Part shown: piece by piece, positions 51,654-62,428 of the stretch
How positions within the stretch are numbered: position 1 is the first letter of the stretch
Layout of the letters: each line of letters starts with the position of its first letter
Assembly: GCA_945859605.1 (NCBI GenBank)
Contig: OX243821.1
Span: 22,685,568-22,749,567 of the forward strand
Direction of reading: 5' to 3'
From: Lumbricus rubellus
Taxonomy: Eukaryota > Annelida > Clitellata > Crassiclitellata > Lumbricidae
Length of the DNA: 64,000 nucleotides
The notes under the pieces: model-generated
Told to the model about the DNA's origin: nothing
What the model saw: only the letters and a program-made list of their open reading frames with translations
The model's database searches: none
Made by a program: the position numbers and the translations under genes

Positions 51654-53891
51654 ATGGCTCAATCAAATGCTCCCAGAGTTTTGTTTGACCCGGATAATCT
51701 TTTGAAATATGGTCCAGCCTACCATACACGCAGTCGTCTTTACAGTGACATGCATGCACTCATGACTTCTGACGACCATGACAATCAGAGTTCGAATCTG
51801 CCATCGCCTATGTTGCGGCAGCAAACAGCAGATATCTCACCTATTGATCATTTATTTGGCGCCAATGAACACGATGTTTCTGAGCACACCATCAATGAAG
51901 CTATTGACTTAGAGGACGCTGAACTCAGTTTTGATCAACTTGATGTCAACCAGAATGCATCATACAATTCATTTCAATCACAGCACGCACCATCAATTCA
52001 CTCATCGATTCATTCACAATCGCATGAATCAATCGCACATGCATCACCTTCATCACCACAATCACCACTTGCACTCATTGACTCCACGTCAAGGCAGGCA
52101 CCCACCGCAGCCCCCACTCACCCACCCAACCCCACCCCTCTCCTCCCTCCTCAGTCACCTTCATTTCTGCACTTGGCACCTGGACCAGTGCGTCATCACC
52201 CTGTTGCCCTCCGCTCTTCCTACGCACAAACACACCCTCCACCCCCTGACGCACACACTTATCGCCGTGATCAAGTGCATTTGGCAGATCATCCGATCGC
52301 CCATGATCATCCCACACCCCCCTCATTTGGACTGCATCCTCCGCTCATACCGATGCCTCGATACACCACTGTTGATCCCCAGGATAACATCCAACAATCC
52401 TTGATCGACAGCCCGATTTCGTTTCGACCGCTTCCCTCCGCGGATCCCCCGCGCACCGTCATTTTTCGATCCCAAGTGCCAACGAACGTTCATCATCTTG
52501 TTGATTACTCGTTATCGCAGAGATTTGAACCAACATCGCACATCCCACCCGCCACCATTTGCCAACAGGAGATGCCAAATCTCTTATCCAACGACGCTTC
52601 CCGCACTCACCATCCACTCACCCCCCATCCGCCACTCACGTCATCCCCATTTCATCAATGTCTTGGTGCATCAGATAACCAGCGCATCATCGAGGGCACA
52701 CCTTTGGCAATAACAACGAGTCCACCCACCAATGTCAATTGCGCAGCTCATCCAGGCATCAGGAACGTTTCTATAGCGCCAATCGTTTCAGAATTAACAG
52801 AGTCTGTTGATCAGCAGAAACAGCAACCACAGAACAGACCACAATTAGCACGTAGCTCCCTGTTTCTCCCAAGTCCATTCGATGGAACCGGCGAACCACA
52901 CCAATTTGTCAAACTCTTTGATCTTTGGGTCGCCTTCCATAACTTAGACTTATGTAGCGCCATTTCTGCTTTCGGACTTTCAATGAGATCCGTGGCACAG
53001 CTATGGTTTCAAAACCTCGACACAAGCGATTTTTCTTCTTTGAAGCAACTGACAGATGCATTTCTTGAAAGATTTACGCTCCATCGGCAGGCCTGGCGCG
53101 AAAAAGCGGATTTATGGACAGCTTCCCAGAAGGCTGATGAAAAAGCTGTTGATTATGTCAACCGGCTAATGGTCAAGGCAAAAATATTAGGGCTGAATGA
53201 CTCGGATACGTTTCTTATAGCGATCCATGGATTGAAACCACAAGTGAGGAATTCGGTTCTTCAGAAAGACGCAAAAACTTTAGAGGAACTTTTGAAAACA
53301 GCCACATTGTATGAAGTTGCAATGGCAGATCAAAACAGTAATTCCAACGATGCAATAATGTCTGCTTTGCAATGCATGCAAAGACAACTTGAGAAGTTAT
53401 CAACGCACACGGTTTCGCCACTTCGCGGCAATCGCAAGGTAACTTTCGAGGAACCTGAAGATGCTCAGTCTTCAGCCTACGAGAAGCAGCCTCCACAGCC
53501 ACCACCACCTCCCCCACCACCACCACTGTACTACGACCCCTACGCATCGCAGTACGCCCAACCATCGCAATACGCACCTCCACCTCAACCTCGACAGTCT
53601 CGGCCATTTCAAAGATTCCCAAGGCAACCGCCTGCATTTACACAACCACCGTACAATCAGTACCCAATGCAGCCACAATTTTTCAATCAGCAAGCTCCCA
53701 GACAACCAGCACGGCCACCCTTCCAATCCAGCTCAAATGGACAACAGCCACAACGTCAAGTATGCAGCAATTGTTTTAGGGTTCATAATCCATTCCAGTG
53801 TCCGGCCTTTGGGCAGCGCTGCAATACTTGTTCCAGATATAACCACTTCTCCATAGCTTGCAGATCCGGCAGGAAGCCAGCCCAGCCATAG
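51654..53891 (+). CDS. gag: gag polyprotein of the retrovirus-like element
   Basis: 745 codons from ATG in a good context (ATCATGG). Residues 1-390 are Pro/Ser/His-rich (matrix-like, no myristoylation Gly). Residues 400-560 form a Retrotrans_gag capsid domain (FLPSPFDGTGEPHQFVKLFD through LWFQNL and LKPQVRNSVL). A Pro/Gln-rich linker follows. Two nucleocapsid zinc knuckles are near 704-738: CX2CX3HX4C (first, one residue short) and CX2CX4HX4C. The frame ends at a single TAG (53889-53891), and pol continues in the same frame with no other stop. Confidence 0.93.
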   Translation: MAQSNAPRVLFDPDNLLKYGPAYHTRSRLYSDMHALMTSDDHDNQSSNLPSPMLRQQTADISPIDHLFGANEHDVSEHTINEAIDLEDAELSFDQLDVNQNASYNSFQSQHAPSIHSSIHSQSHESIAHASPSSPQSPLALIDSTSRQAPTAAPTHPPNPTPLLPPQSPSFLHLAPGPVRHHPVALRSSYAQTHPPPPDAHTYRRDQVHLADHPIAHDHPTPPSFGLHPPLIPMPRYTTVDPQDNIQQSLIDSPISFRPLPSADPPRTVIFRSQVPTNVHHLVDYSLSQRFEPTSHIPPATICQQEMPNLLSNDASRTHHPLTPHPPLTSSPFHQCLGASDNQRIIEGTPLAITTSPPTNVNCAAHPGIRNVSIAPIVSELTESVDQQKQQPQNRPQLARSSLFLPSPFDGTGEPHQFVKLFDLWVAFHNLDLCSAISAFGLSMRSVAQLWFQNLDTSDFSSLKQLTDAFLERFTLHRQAWREKADLWTASQKADEKAVDYVNRLMVKAKILGLNDSDTFLIAIHGLKPQVRNSVLQKDAKTLEELLKTATLYEVAMADQNSNSNDAIMSALQCMQRQLEKLSTHTVSPLRGNRKVTFEEPEDAQSSAYEKQPPQPPPPPPPPPLYYDPYASQYAQPSQYAPPPQPRQSRPFQRFPRQPPAFTQPPYNQYPMQPQFFNQQAPRQPARPPFQSSSNGQQPQRQVCSNCFRVHNPFQCPAFGQRCNTCSRYNHFSIACRSGRKPAQP

Positions 53892-53930
53892 GACAGGAGG
53901 CCCCTTCGGAAACAACTTAACAGGGGGCCG
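53889..53930 (+). promoter_or_regulatory. Candidate UAG readthrough signal between gag and pol
   Basis: UAG is followed by a 7-base spacer and a GC-only stem, GGCCCC (53899-53904) with GGGGCC (53924-53929), extendable by a U-G pair, loop 17 bases. A stem 7-8 bases after an in-frame UAG is the layout of the gammaretroviral gag-pol readthrough signal. A loop-downstream pseudoknot is possible but only 3 bp was found by eye. Confidence 0.65.
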
Positions 53931-56900
53931 CACCATTTCTCCCCCGTGTCTTTTCCACACAGGGATTTTTCAGGTTCACACAGTCAGACATTTCAGCATG
54001 AGTCACGAGTACCACCTTCAGACACACCACCACCTTCTTATGCTCCATCAAACAGACAATCAGTCAAACACACATTCAATGCAGTTGGTCAGATATCAAT
54101 CTTCATATTCAACCGCCACCTAGCGACGCTGGTGGACAGCGGAGCAGAATTCTCTTGCATCAACCTCACCTCTTTGCAACGCTTACCTAAATTCTGCCAA
54201 AAACTCGAGCCCGTTGCTCACGTGCGTTTATGTAGCGCCAATAATGAATTGCTTACAGTCATGGGAAAAGTCCTACTCCCAGTGAATTTAAATGGATTCA
54301 CAGTCCATGTCAATTTCTACGTGATAAAGAACCTTTCACATCAGGCAATTCTCGGTCAAAGCACACTTGAGAGTTTGCAGGCAATTATCAACTACGCTGA
54401 CAGATCAGTAACTTTCTTTGAGGATTTGATTAAGATTGATTTTCGTGTTAGAGATAATTCAGAAGTAGCTCTGCTTCGTCTCGACGCCATCACTTCTCTA
54501 GCGCCAAGGTCTGTCACCCTTGTGCGAGTCAAAATTCCAGAACGTTTCATTGAGGTACCTTCTCTTGTTCAGCCCTTGCAAGCCAACCCCAATCAAAGAT
54601 ATTTAGTCGGAAATATTCTGGTCCACCCCATTGATGGCCACACTTTTGTCAACGTGTTGAACCCAAACAATGATCAAATTAAGTTGCCTGGCAATCATCC
54701 CATTGCTCTTATCCATCCTGCCGACCCAGCATCCCTCCCTCCGGATTCACCGACGACAACTGGCAGCGCACCAACAACAACTTCAGCACCACCTAACGAC
54801 GCTTCACCAACGACAACGGCGCCATCTTTTAGCAACACCGCAACAACAACGACGACTGATAAAACTCAGCGAGCAGCAGCATTGTCAGATATGGGCATAA
54901 AACTAGACGAATCTCGTCTCACTGAAAACCAACTCGACCATTTAGCTGACTTAATTTATGCAAACAGGGATGTCTTTGCAAAAGACATATCACAACTGCC
55001 TGGCACCCACCTAATCGAACATGAGATTATTACTGAAGGCCGACCAGCACATCAACGTCAATACAGGCACTGCCCTGAAACGCGAGCTGAAATTGAAAAA
55101 CAGGTCCAGCAGATGGTCAAGGAAGGGATAGTGTCGCCATCTACATCTGTGTGGCAAAGTCCTGTCATATTAGTAAGTAAGAAAGATTCAACGGCAAAAC
55201 GCTTCGTTTTAGATCTGAGGAAAGTTAATGACGTCACTCAGAAAACCAGTTTCGTCCTACCGACACTAGACACTGTGATTGATGATCTGAGTGCGCACCG
55301 GCCGAACTTCATGTCTGCTTTGGACATGACTCAAGGTTACTTTCAGATCCCCTTGAAGGAGAGTTCACGAGAGAAAACAGCTTTCAGCACCACTTCCGGT
55401 ACCTACTGCTTCAACCGGATGGCATATGGCTTATGTGGCGCCAGCCATACGTATCAACGCTTAATGCACACAGTTTTTCGCAATGAGCTACATCAATTCA
55501 TTTTGTGCTATATCGATGATGTATTGGTCTTCTCGGATTCCTTCGAGGACCACCTGCAACATCTCCAGGTCGTCTTTGATAAGTTGAGAGCAGCGAATCT
55601 AAGACTAATGGCAAAAAAATGTGTCTGGGGTTTAAAATCGGTTAAATTTTTAGGACATGTGTTTTCAGCCGACGGATTATCGGTTGACCAAGACAAAGTT
55701 GACCGTTTGAAATGCTACCCACCACCACAGGATGTCACTCAACTTCGTAGGTTTTTAGGATTTTCAAACTATTATCGCCGTTTTGTAAAAAACTACGCCA
55801 AAATCGCAGCACCAATGACTGAGTTACTGAAGAAAAATGTCAAGTACATCTGGACGGACGCATGTCAGCAAGCTTTTGACCTTCTCAAGGCCGCTCTTAT
55901 GAAGACGCCTTTGTTAACATTTCCCGATATGAATCGACCTTTTAACCTCTCTGTGGACGCCTCCCATACTTCTATAGCTTACATTCTTTCACAAACTTCC
56001 GCTTCCGGGGCTGATCAACCCATCGAGTTTTCCAGTAGATCTCTGAGAGGATCAGAAAGACACTGGAGCATAAGCGACATTGAGGCCCTCGCCATCGTCG
56101 AAGGATTTAGGCGCTACAGAAGTTTTCTGGTCAACTCGTCTTGTGTGATATATACTGACCACGTTTCATTGTCTTGGCTCAAGAATTTAAAGAACTCAAC
56201 CATATCACGTCTCTGCCGCTGGTCATTATTGTTGCAAAATTTTGACTACACAGTCAAATACCGACCAGGGAAGCACAATTTACCAGCCGACGCCCTTTCT
56301 AGAATTCCCCAGAACGAACCTGGACCCGTTCCGGAAGACGACGAGTTTCTAAGAGACGATTACTATTTACCAGCCGTCAGCACTCATGTCGAGTCAAATG
56401 ATGAACTAATGACGTCACGCGATGCACCCTCCGGTGTCATCCCTGCTCTGCGTGATGATTCCGCACGACCAGTTGACATAGATACGGGCACGAATAACAT
56501 TGATAGTGACAATGACGCCGAAAACCCGGATGTAAACAACATGGCTGAGTTTAGCTTAGGACAAGACTCTGAAATACGAGAAAAACAATCGCAGTGCGCT
56601 GAATTAAAACCGCTTCTTGACTATTTACAATTAGGTGTGTTACCGTCGGACAATACGCTCGCTCGTAAGATCATTTTAGAGGCTGAACAATTTTGTATTA
56701 TTGACAGCCTAATTTTTCATCTTTACCAGCCGCGCATTAAGAGTGTCAGTTTAGTTAGTCCTTTGATTAGGCAACTTGTTGTTCCGCGAACATTGAGACA
56801 GCAGGTGTTGCACGCCTGTCATGACGAACTCGGTCATTCAGGAGTGGAAAGGACGTACGCTGTTCTTCGTGCACGATTTTACTGGCCACACATGTTTTCA

Positions 56901-58292
56901 GACTTATCGCAGTATGTGACTTCATGTGAGGTTTGTCAGTGTTCCAAGCGATCCAATCCAACCACCAGAGCTCCACTACACCCCACGCCGATAATGGAAG
57001 CTCTCCAGAAGTTTCATATCGACATCGCCGGACCACTCTGTACATCACCCAACGGAAATCGGTACTTACTTATGTTCATTGACCAATTGACCAAATTCAC
57101 GGAGATCTTCCCCATCAGAGACCAAAAAGCACAGACTATTGCCGATGTTTTATGCAATCAAATGTTTCCACGTTATGGCTACTTCGACTTCGCAGTGTCT
57201 GACCGCGGTAAGAACTTCCTGTCATCCATCATCACCGAACTATACAAGCGCTTTGGAATCAAAAGGATTCTGACTTCCAGTTTCCATCCAGCTTCCAACA
57301 GTCAACTGGAACGCTACTGGTCCACGGTATGGCAGATTTTACGTACATACTGTTTGTGCCAATCCGATTGGGAGAGCTACATTCCAGCGGTGCTCCACGC
57401 ACTGCGCGCAACTCCTTCTTCATCCACTCAGTGGTCGCCTGCGTTCCTTCTCACTGGACACGAGATGAGATTACCATTACAATCTGCGCTACTACCTCCT
57501 AGGACCGGTAAGGTGAACACAGATGCCTACATTCGTCAGCTACTACCTCGCTTGGAAACTATCCGCAGAATCGCCAAAGACAATGTTCAAGCCGCACAAC
57601 AAGCGTACAAGAAATCCTATGATGCCAAGCAACATCCTATTACCTTCGAACCAGGAGACTATGTGTGGCTCTTCCAACCCTATAATCCACCAGGTATCTG
57701 TCCTAAGCTCAGACGCAAGTACCAAGGACCGTACTATATTGTCGAGAAGGGTTCTCACGATACCTATCGCCTTCGAGATGCAAAGACAAACAAGCTTCTT
57801 CAAGCACCAGTACATGTGAACCGACTTAAGCGTCACGTCAATGACCGCGATATCCTTTTCGCCAGATTTGAAGACATCATGAGTTCTCCTTCCTCTTCAA
57901 CCAATCTGCCAGACGACAGTGCGACTCCCTCAGATCAACTGCCAGATCTTCAACCTTCGTCTCCTCCTTCGTCGCCAGTTCCTTCGGATGATTCACAGGA
58001 CCCACTTCGAGCTGTTCTCCTGGATGATGATGACAGTCCACCAGCGACTTCTCCGCAGCCCTCGACGTCTCATTCTCCTGACCCGTCCCAAGTCCCAGCC
58101 CCTTGGTACGATGCAACTGAACTTTTGGCTTGCAAGGTCAGACAAGGTAAGCGGTCCTACTTAGTTAAATGGTCAGATGGGTCACCTCCATCTTGGCAAG
58201 TTGCCGAGGATGTGACAGATGCGTTAAAGCATGAATTTCACATAACACATACTTCGACAGGAAAGAAACGACGCAGAGCTACGACACTGTAA
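53892..58292 (+). CDS. pol: pol polyprotein with C-terminal chromodomain
   Basis: 1466 codons in frame with gag after the UAG. Domains by nucleotide: aspartic protease LVDSGAEFSC (about 54,130); RT with SALDMTQGYFQIPL and YIDD at 55,509-55,520; RNase H LSVDASHTS (about 55,950) and TDHVSLSWLK; integrase HHCC (56,818-56,950), Asp at 57,021, Asp at 57,201 and Glu at 57,309 (D-35-E); GPY/F block YQGPYYIVEK (about 57,725); and a chromodomain RSYLVKWSDGSPPSWQVAED at about 58,120-58,240. All catalytic residues are present. The gypsy domain order contrasts with the element it inserted into. The chromodomain suggests targeting to modified histones. Confidence 0.93.
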   Translation, partial: DRRPLRKQLNRGPHHFSPVSFPHRDFSGSHSQTFQHESRVPPSDTPPPSYAPSNRQSVKHTFNAVGQISIFIFNRHLATLVDSGAEFSCINLTSLQRLPKFCQKLEPVAHVRLCSANNELLTVMGKVLLPVNLNGFTVHVNFYVIKNLSHQAILGQSTLESLQAIINYADRSVTFFEDLIKIDFRVRDNSEVALLRLDAITSLAPRSVTLVRVKIPERFIEVPSLVQPLQANPNQRYLVGNILVHPIDGHTFVNVLNPNNDQIKLPGNHPIALIHPADPASLPPDSPTTTGSAPTTTSAPPNDASPTTTAPSFSNTATTTTTDKTQRAAALSDMGIKLDESRLTENQLDHLADLIYANRDVFAKDISQLPGTHLIEHEIITEGRPAHQRQYRHCPETRAEIEKQVQQMVKEGIVSPSTSVWQSPVILVSKKDSTAKRFVLDLRKVNDVTQKTSFVLPTLDTVIDDLSAHRPNFMSALDMTQGYFQIPLKESSREKTAFSTTSGTYCFNRMAYGLCGASHTYQRLMHTVFRNELHQFILCYIDDVLVFSDSFEDHLQHLQVVFDKLRAANLRLMAKKCVWGLKSVKFLGHVFSADGLSVDQDKVDRLKCYPPPQDVTQLRRFLGFSNYYRRFVKNYAKIAAPMTELLKKNVKYIWTDACQQAFDLLKAALMKTPLLTFPDMNRPFNLSVDASHTSIAYILSQTSASGADQPIEFSSRSLRGSERHWSISDIEALAIVEGFRRYRSFLVNSSCVIYTDHVSLSWLKNLKNSTISRLCRWSLLLQNFDYTVKYRPGKHNLPADALSRIPQNEPGPVPEDDEFLRDDYYLPAVSTHVESNDELMTSRDAPSGVIPALRDDSARPVDIDTGTNNIDSDNDAENPDVNNMAEFSLGQDSEIREKQSQCAELKPLLDYLQLGVLPSDNTLARKIILEAEQFCIIDSLIFHLYQPRIKSVSLVSPLIRQLVVPRTLRQQVLHACHDELGHSGVERTYAVLRARFYWPHMFSDLSQYVTSCEVCQCSKRSNPTTRAPLHPTPIMEALQKFHIDIAGPLCTSPNGNRYLLMFIDQLTKFTEIFPIRDQKAQTIADVLCNQMFPRYGYFDFAVSDRGKNFLSSIITELYKRFGIKRILTSSFHPASNSQLERYWSTVWQILRTYCLCQSDWESYIPAVLHALRATPSSSTQWSPAFLLTGHEMRLPLQSALLPPRTGKVNTDAYIRQLLPRLETIRRIAKDNVQAAQQAYKKSYDAKQHPITFEPGDYVWLFQPYNPPGICPKLRRKYQGPYYIVEKGSHDTYRLRDAKTNKLLQAPVHVNRLKRHVNDRDILFARFEDIMSSPSSSTNLPDDSATPSDQLPDLQPSSPPSSPVPSDDSQDPLRAVLLDDDDSPPATSPQPSTSHSPDPSQVPAPWYDATELLACKVRQGKRSYLVKWSDGSPPSWQVAEDVTDALKHEFHITHTSTGKKRRRATTL

Positions 58293-59511
58293 AATGTCTG
58301 GTATTTTTATCCTCGTATTTGCTATTTTATCACCAATTTTTCTTCATATTATTATTAGCTCCTTCCAGGTGTGTACACACCAAAAATTTTGTAAGATGTT
58401 GAATTATTGCTGTTTTGGTGGAATTTAGTGTGAATTTGTGGGCCCGCAAACTTCATTCTTATCAGATTCTTCTGAACTGCTTGATTTAATTATCACAGCA
58501 AAATTTTCTCATTCAATTTTATTTCTTATAATTATTCCCCTTATTTTACTTATCTTTCTATTAGCATTTTTTTACGAGTAGCATTATTCGTCTATGAGAG
58601 ACACAGACATCTGCAGCATTCTGAATTGTGCCTAATCAACGTATTCACATATGTCATTTTTTTTAAAAACGAGTTTACATGTTATGTTTACATTGCGTTC
58701 AGTGATCACAGGACAGGCATATTCGTTACAGTTACCTTACGACATGAGTTACATAGAGTTATGATTCAAGGTTATGACAGAGTTATTCTAGTGATTTGAG
58801 TTGCATATTATATCAGTTTCTATTTTTATGTCATGCATTGATACACATGCAGCGAACTATGCACATTACGATTTTTTATACATGCTTTTTATCGTCAGTA
58901 TTGTCTGATCATTGTCACAGTTATTACAGTATATCTACGATTATGTTACGTGTGTATCCAGTAATGCAGGTTATGTTAATTGTGTATCCAGTAATGCAGG
59001 TTATGTTACGTGTGTATTCAGTATAGCAAGGTCAGTGTGAGTAGTACATGGTTTGGTCACAGATATATTTGTTGATTGGAAAGCAACAGTAGTGTCTAAT
59101 GTTTGTTTGTCATGTTTTGTAAGCCAGCAGGTTTTTCCACAGCATAACCACCACCCATTATGATTATGTAGTAGTTGTTGAGCATAACCTCTTTTATTTT
59201 GGCTCTGTGCAGACAGTTACATCTATATGTCGGGTGTATCAGATTTACCAGCATAACCACTGATCTTCGCCTCTTGCCAAAAATCCCTTATCTGCTTTTC
59301 AAGGCCAGATTCAGCTCTGCTTACAGCAGACACACTTGTGTATTTTGGTTGCTCACTGCAGTCTTTCATATGTATATATTATCTTCAGCTTTTAATTCTC
59401 TATCATTTTCTTCATTTAGTTTTTCACATTTTCATTTTCAGGTCTCATGTTTTGTGTGTTTTGATTTTATTCATTTTACTTTATTTTTCTTTCCTTTCAT
59501 TTTAGGCTAAC
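58293..59511 (+). promoter_or_regulatory. pol-env spacer with env splice acceptor
   Basis: 1.2 kb without a convincing gene. A pyrimidine-rich acceptor (TTCTTTCCTTTCATTTTAG) ends at 59,505, six bases before the env ATG, so env is probably made from a spliced mRNA. Three tandem units of about 30 bp (GTTATGTTACGTGTGTATCC + AGTAATGCAG) are at about 58,942-59,022. Confidence 0.6.
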
Positions 59512-61899
59512 ATGGGTCCACTTTCAACGTTGTTCATTCTTGCTTTCTTTCTGCTGTCAAGTTCTTCATTTCAAGATTCACCTTACACCGTGAAACGATA
59601 TAATTACGGTGTGGTCTATAAGTTCCAAGGGAATTCAGCACCGAACGCCGGATTTTGGGCTCACACCTATCATTCTGTTCTCCCCTCACTGCAACAGTGG
59701 AAACCGATAGACAACTGGTGTGATAATGATGAATGCGAATCAGTCTGTTCTCAATGTCCTTATTTGATCCGACTTGCAGTTAGTTTTGCAAACCATTCTC
59801 AAATTCAGTTTCGGCATACACTTAAGGCAGCCTATGATTTGCTCCCCAATACACCACTTCCTGCCGACTTTTCACGACGCAAACGCTCATTGCTTCCTTT
59901 CATTGGTCAAATTTCTAAGTCTTTGTTTGGCACCGCCACAGAAGATGACCTCAGAGTGTTAGAGAATCACGTCCGTGCCATTAGTCAGTCGCAGTCCCAG
60001 CTTTTGTCCGGTTTTCAAAAAGAGGCTCAGCATCTATCCTCTTTTATGACTTTATCTAAAGAACGCATGGATGATTTTGAGAATTTGCTTAAGACGCAAT
60101 ATGCGGATCTGTTTGACACAATTTTGTCAAATAGAAAATGGTTTCAACAGAATACTGACAATTTGGCTTTCTTACTGTACCGCATGTTTTCTAAATTGTA
60201 TGATTACCTAATTCTACAGAACCAGGTTCAGGATTTATACAATGCTATGGAATTGTTAACGTTAGGCTGTTTGCCTGCTTCTTTGATTCCTGCCTCCACA
60301 ATCAAACAGACACTTAAGGAGATTGACCTGACTCTTCAGAAATCTTATTCTAGTGTTAGTCTTATGTACACTAACCCCGCACATTATTACAGCAGTCATA
60401 ATTTCATTTATTTCAGAAATGGTTCAAATTTGTACATTACGGTTAAATTTCCTTTGGTTGTTGACGACTTAGAACTTCTAACCACTTACTCGGTTACCAC
60501 ATTTCCGGTTGCATTTCATGATGACTCTTCCTTACTGACTATCCTGCCCACTTCTGTTCATCATTTTCTTGTTTCTGAAAAACATCGTTATTTTGTGGAA
60601 CTTGAACAACAATCTCCAGTTTTAGACAAATTTTCCATTGATACTGTTAGAAACTTTTCACAACCCACATGTTTACTTGCCATATTTCAGGACAATTCTG
60701 CACTGATAAAATCACTGTGCAAATTTCAGGTTGTACATTCAGACAGTTTAACTTCAGACATTTATGTTGTCAACTACCCTGACATTGTCATCCGCAGTCG
60801 TCAGTCTGTGAAAATTGTTTGCACCCATTTTGTTAAGCAGTTAGACCCGTGTTTTTATTGTGTCTACACAGTCCCGTGTGCCTGTGCTATTGTTACGCCA
60901 CTTACCTATTTACCGCCAAGATTTTCCTTCTGTGACTCTGATAATGTGGTTCATTCATTGACCATGTCACCTCAGTATCCTGTTAACTTGGCATTGCTAC
61001 AGCATTTTTTTGAGAATGATACTTTAGCTTCCTTCTCGGGAGACCTTCTTCTTTCTCAACCATTACCAGTTAAGCTACCTGCAATGAAGTTTTTTATTCA
61101 CTCCTATGAAGACAAAATTGCTACTTCACAGTCAGTTGCTTACCAACTGGACAAAGTGATAAATGCTACCAAGGCAGACGAACATATTTTTCGTTCTATT
61201 ATTGATCCCATTTTAACTGGAGACATTACAGTACCTTACGATTATTTTTTTTCTCCTCCAGGGTACTTGGCAAGCGCCACTGCTTTTGCTGTGTTGTGTA
61301 ATTTGCTGTTTTCTTTATGGTTAGCATATAAGTTACGAGTCACTCTTGCTGCTGTTGCTGTTGTACTCAGCCACGCCCCGGTAGCCCATACTCGTTCACT
61401 TCCTCCATTTCTCATTGCTTCCATCCCTACTACTTCTCTAGCTCCTATTCCTCCACTGCACACTGTTTTGCCTTCTGATTTTTACACTTATGTGTTTATT
61501 TTCCTAGCTGTGCTTTACATTGTTAGTCGTTTTTGCAAGTGTGGTTCGTTTTTTCCGAGGTCTTGTCCGTCTTTTGACATTTATCTAGAGGTCAAAGCTG
61601 ATCAGAAATGCATGTTTGTGAAACTTCAGAGTGTTATGGGATGTCCAGCTGAGTACTTGGTGACAGGATCCGTCTTATGTTCAGATTTACGTGTATCAGG
61701 TTTTTTGCGTCCTACGTTACGTGTACAGTGGGCTGACTTTACAATGACTCATAAGCCTACTAATCGTCCTCTTGTATTGACATTACATTACAGAATATCT
61801 CTTTATCAGCGTTTTATGTTGTCTAACATGTTAGCTAACGATTTTGTGTGTTTGTTGTTTTTCAAACACGCGGATCATGCTTTTTACGTGTCGCTTTGA
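59512..61899 (+). CDS. env: env-like glycoprotein, baculovirus F/errantivirus class
   Basis: 795 codons. Residues 1-20 are a signal peptide. A Cys-rich region lies near 70-85. A furin-type RRKR site at 122-125 is followed by a hydrophobic fusion-peptide-like segment and a LEN-HVRAI heptad region, the layout of F-type fusion proteins. Several N-glycosylation sequons are present. A transmembrane segment lies at about 584-606 and a second hydrophobic stretch at about 656-675. About 120 Cys-containing residues follow, longer than a typical tail and of unknown function. No stops or frameshifts. The call rests on architecture rather than strong sequence identity. Confidence 0.82.
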   Translation: MGPLSTLFILAFFLLSSSSFQDSPYTVKRYNYGVVYKFQGNSAPNAGFWAHTYHSVLPSLQQWKPIDNWCDNDECESVCSQCPYLIRLAVSFANHSQIQFRHTLKAAYDLLPNTPLPADFSRRKRSLLPFIGQISKSLFGTATEDDLRVLENHVRAISQSQSQLLSGFQKEAQHLSSFMTLSKERMDDFENLLKTQYADLFDTILSNRKWFQQNTDNLAFLLYRMFSKLYDYLILQNQVQDLYNAMELLTLGCLPASLIPASTIKQTLKEIDLTLQKSYSSVSLMYTNPAHYYSSHNFIYFRNGSNLYITVKFPLVVDDLELLTTYSVTTFPVAFHDDSSLLTILPTSVHHFLVSEKHRYFVELEQQSPVLDKFSIDTVRNFSQPTCLLAIFQDNSALIKSLCKFQVVHSDSLTSDIYVVNYPDIVIRSRQSVKIVCTHFVKQLDPCFYCVYTVPCACAIVTPLTYLPPRFSFCDSDNVVHSLTMSPQYPVNLALLQHFFENDTLASFSGDLLLSQPLPVKLPAMKFFIHSYEDKIATSQSVAYQLDKVINATKADEHIFRSIIDPILTGDITVPYDYFFSPPGYLASATAFAVLCNLLFSLWLAYKLRVTLAAVAVVLSHAPVAHTRSLPPFLIASIPTTSLAPIPPLHTVLPSDFYTYVFIFLAVLYIVSRFCKCGSFFPRSCPSFDIYLEVKADQKCMFVKLQSVMGCPAEYLVTGSVLCSDLRVSGFLRPTLRVQWADFTMTHKPTNRPLVLTLHYRISLYQRFMLSNMLANDFVCLLFFKHADHAFYVSL

Positions 61900-62428
61900 A
61901 TGAGACGATGACTGGAACACGTTGGCGATTCAACTTCTGTGAAAAAGCCATCAGCTGTGACGTTACTTAAAGGCAGCGACGTGTTTACTTCATCGAACTC
62001 TGTTAATCCATAAACTGGACTTGAACTATCTTCATGGTCCTTGACGTTCTATGTTCCAGAACGATGCGACACGATTATAATTTAGCATGAGTTATGTTCC
62101 TCGTTTTATTCCGACCTTTGATAATTGTCAGATTTATATGTGTTCCACGTCCCATATTTGACTATACACTCGTATCGACTTTTCCCTTATTCGTTTTAAC
62201 ATTGTCTTATATTAGCTTTATTTTAGTACTCGTATTTACTTAGTCGCATTTATCATATACATTTTATCTTGTATTTTAGATTTGCTTATTATCTTTTGTT
62301 CTTTCACTTTCCGCATTTTTAACTTGTTTTATTTTCGCCATTCCTTGGTTTCCACTTTTCTTCAATTCTTTTTCTGGTATCTTTATTATCTCGAAGCCAG
62401 GAGTCTTCGGCTTTCTGAAGGGAGGCAT
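61900..62428 (+). other. 3' untranslated region and polypurine tract
   Basis: No ORF of note. A short purine run GAAGGGAGG at about 62,417-62,425 precedes the 3' LTR and is the probable plus-strand primer. Confidence 0.6.
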
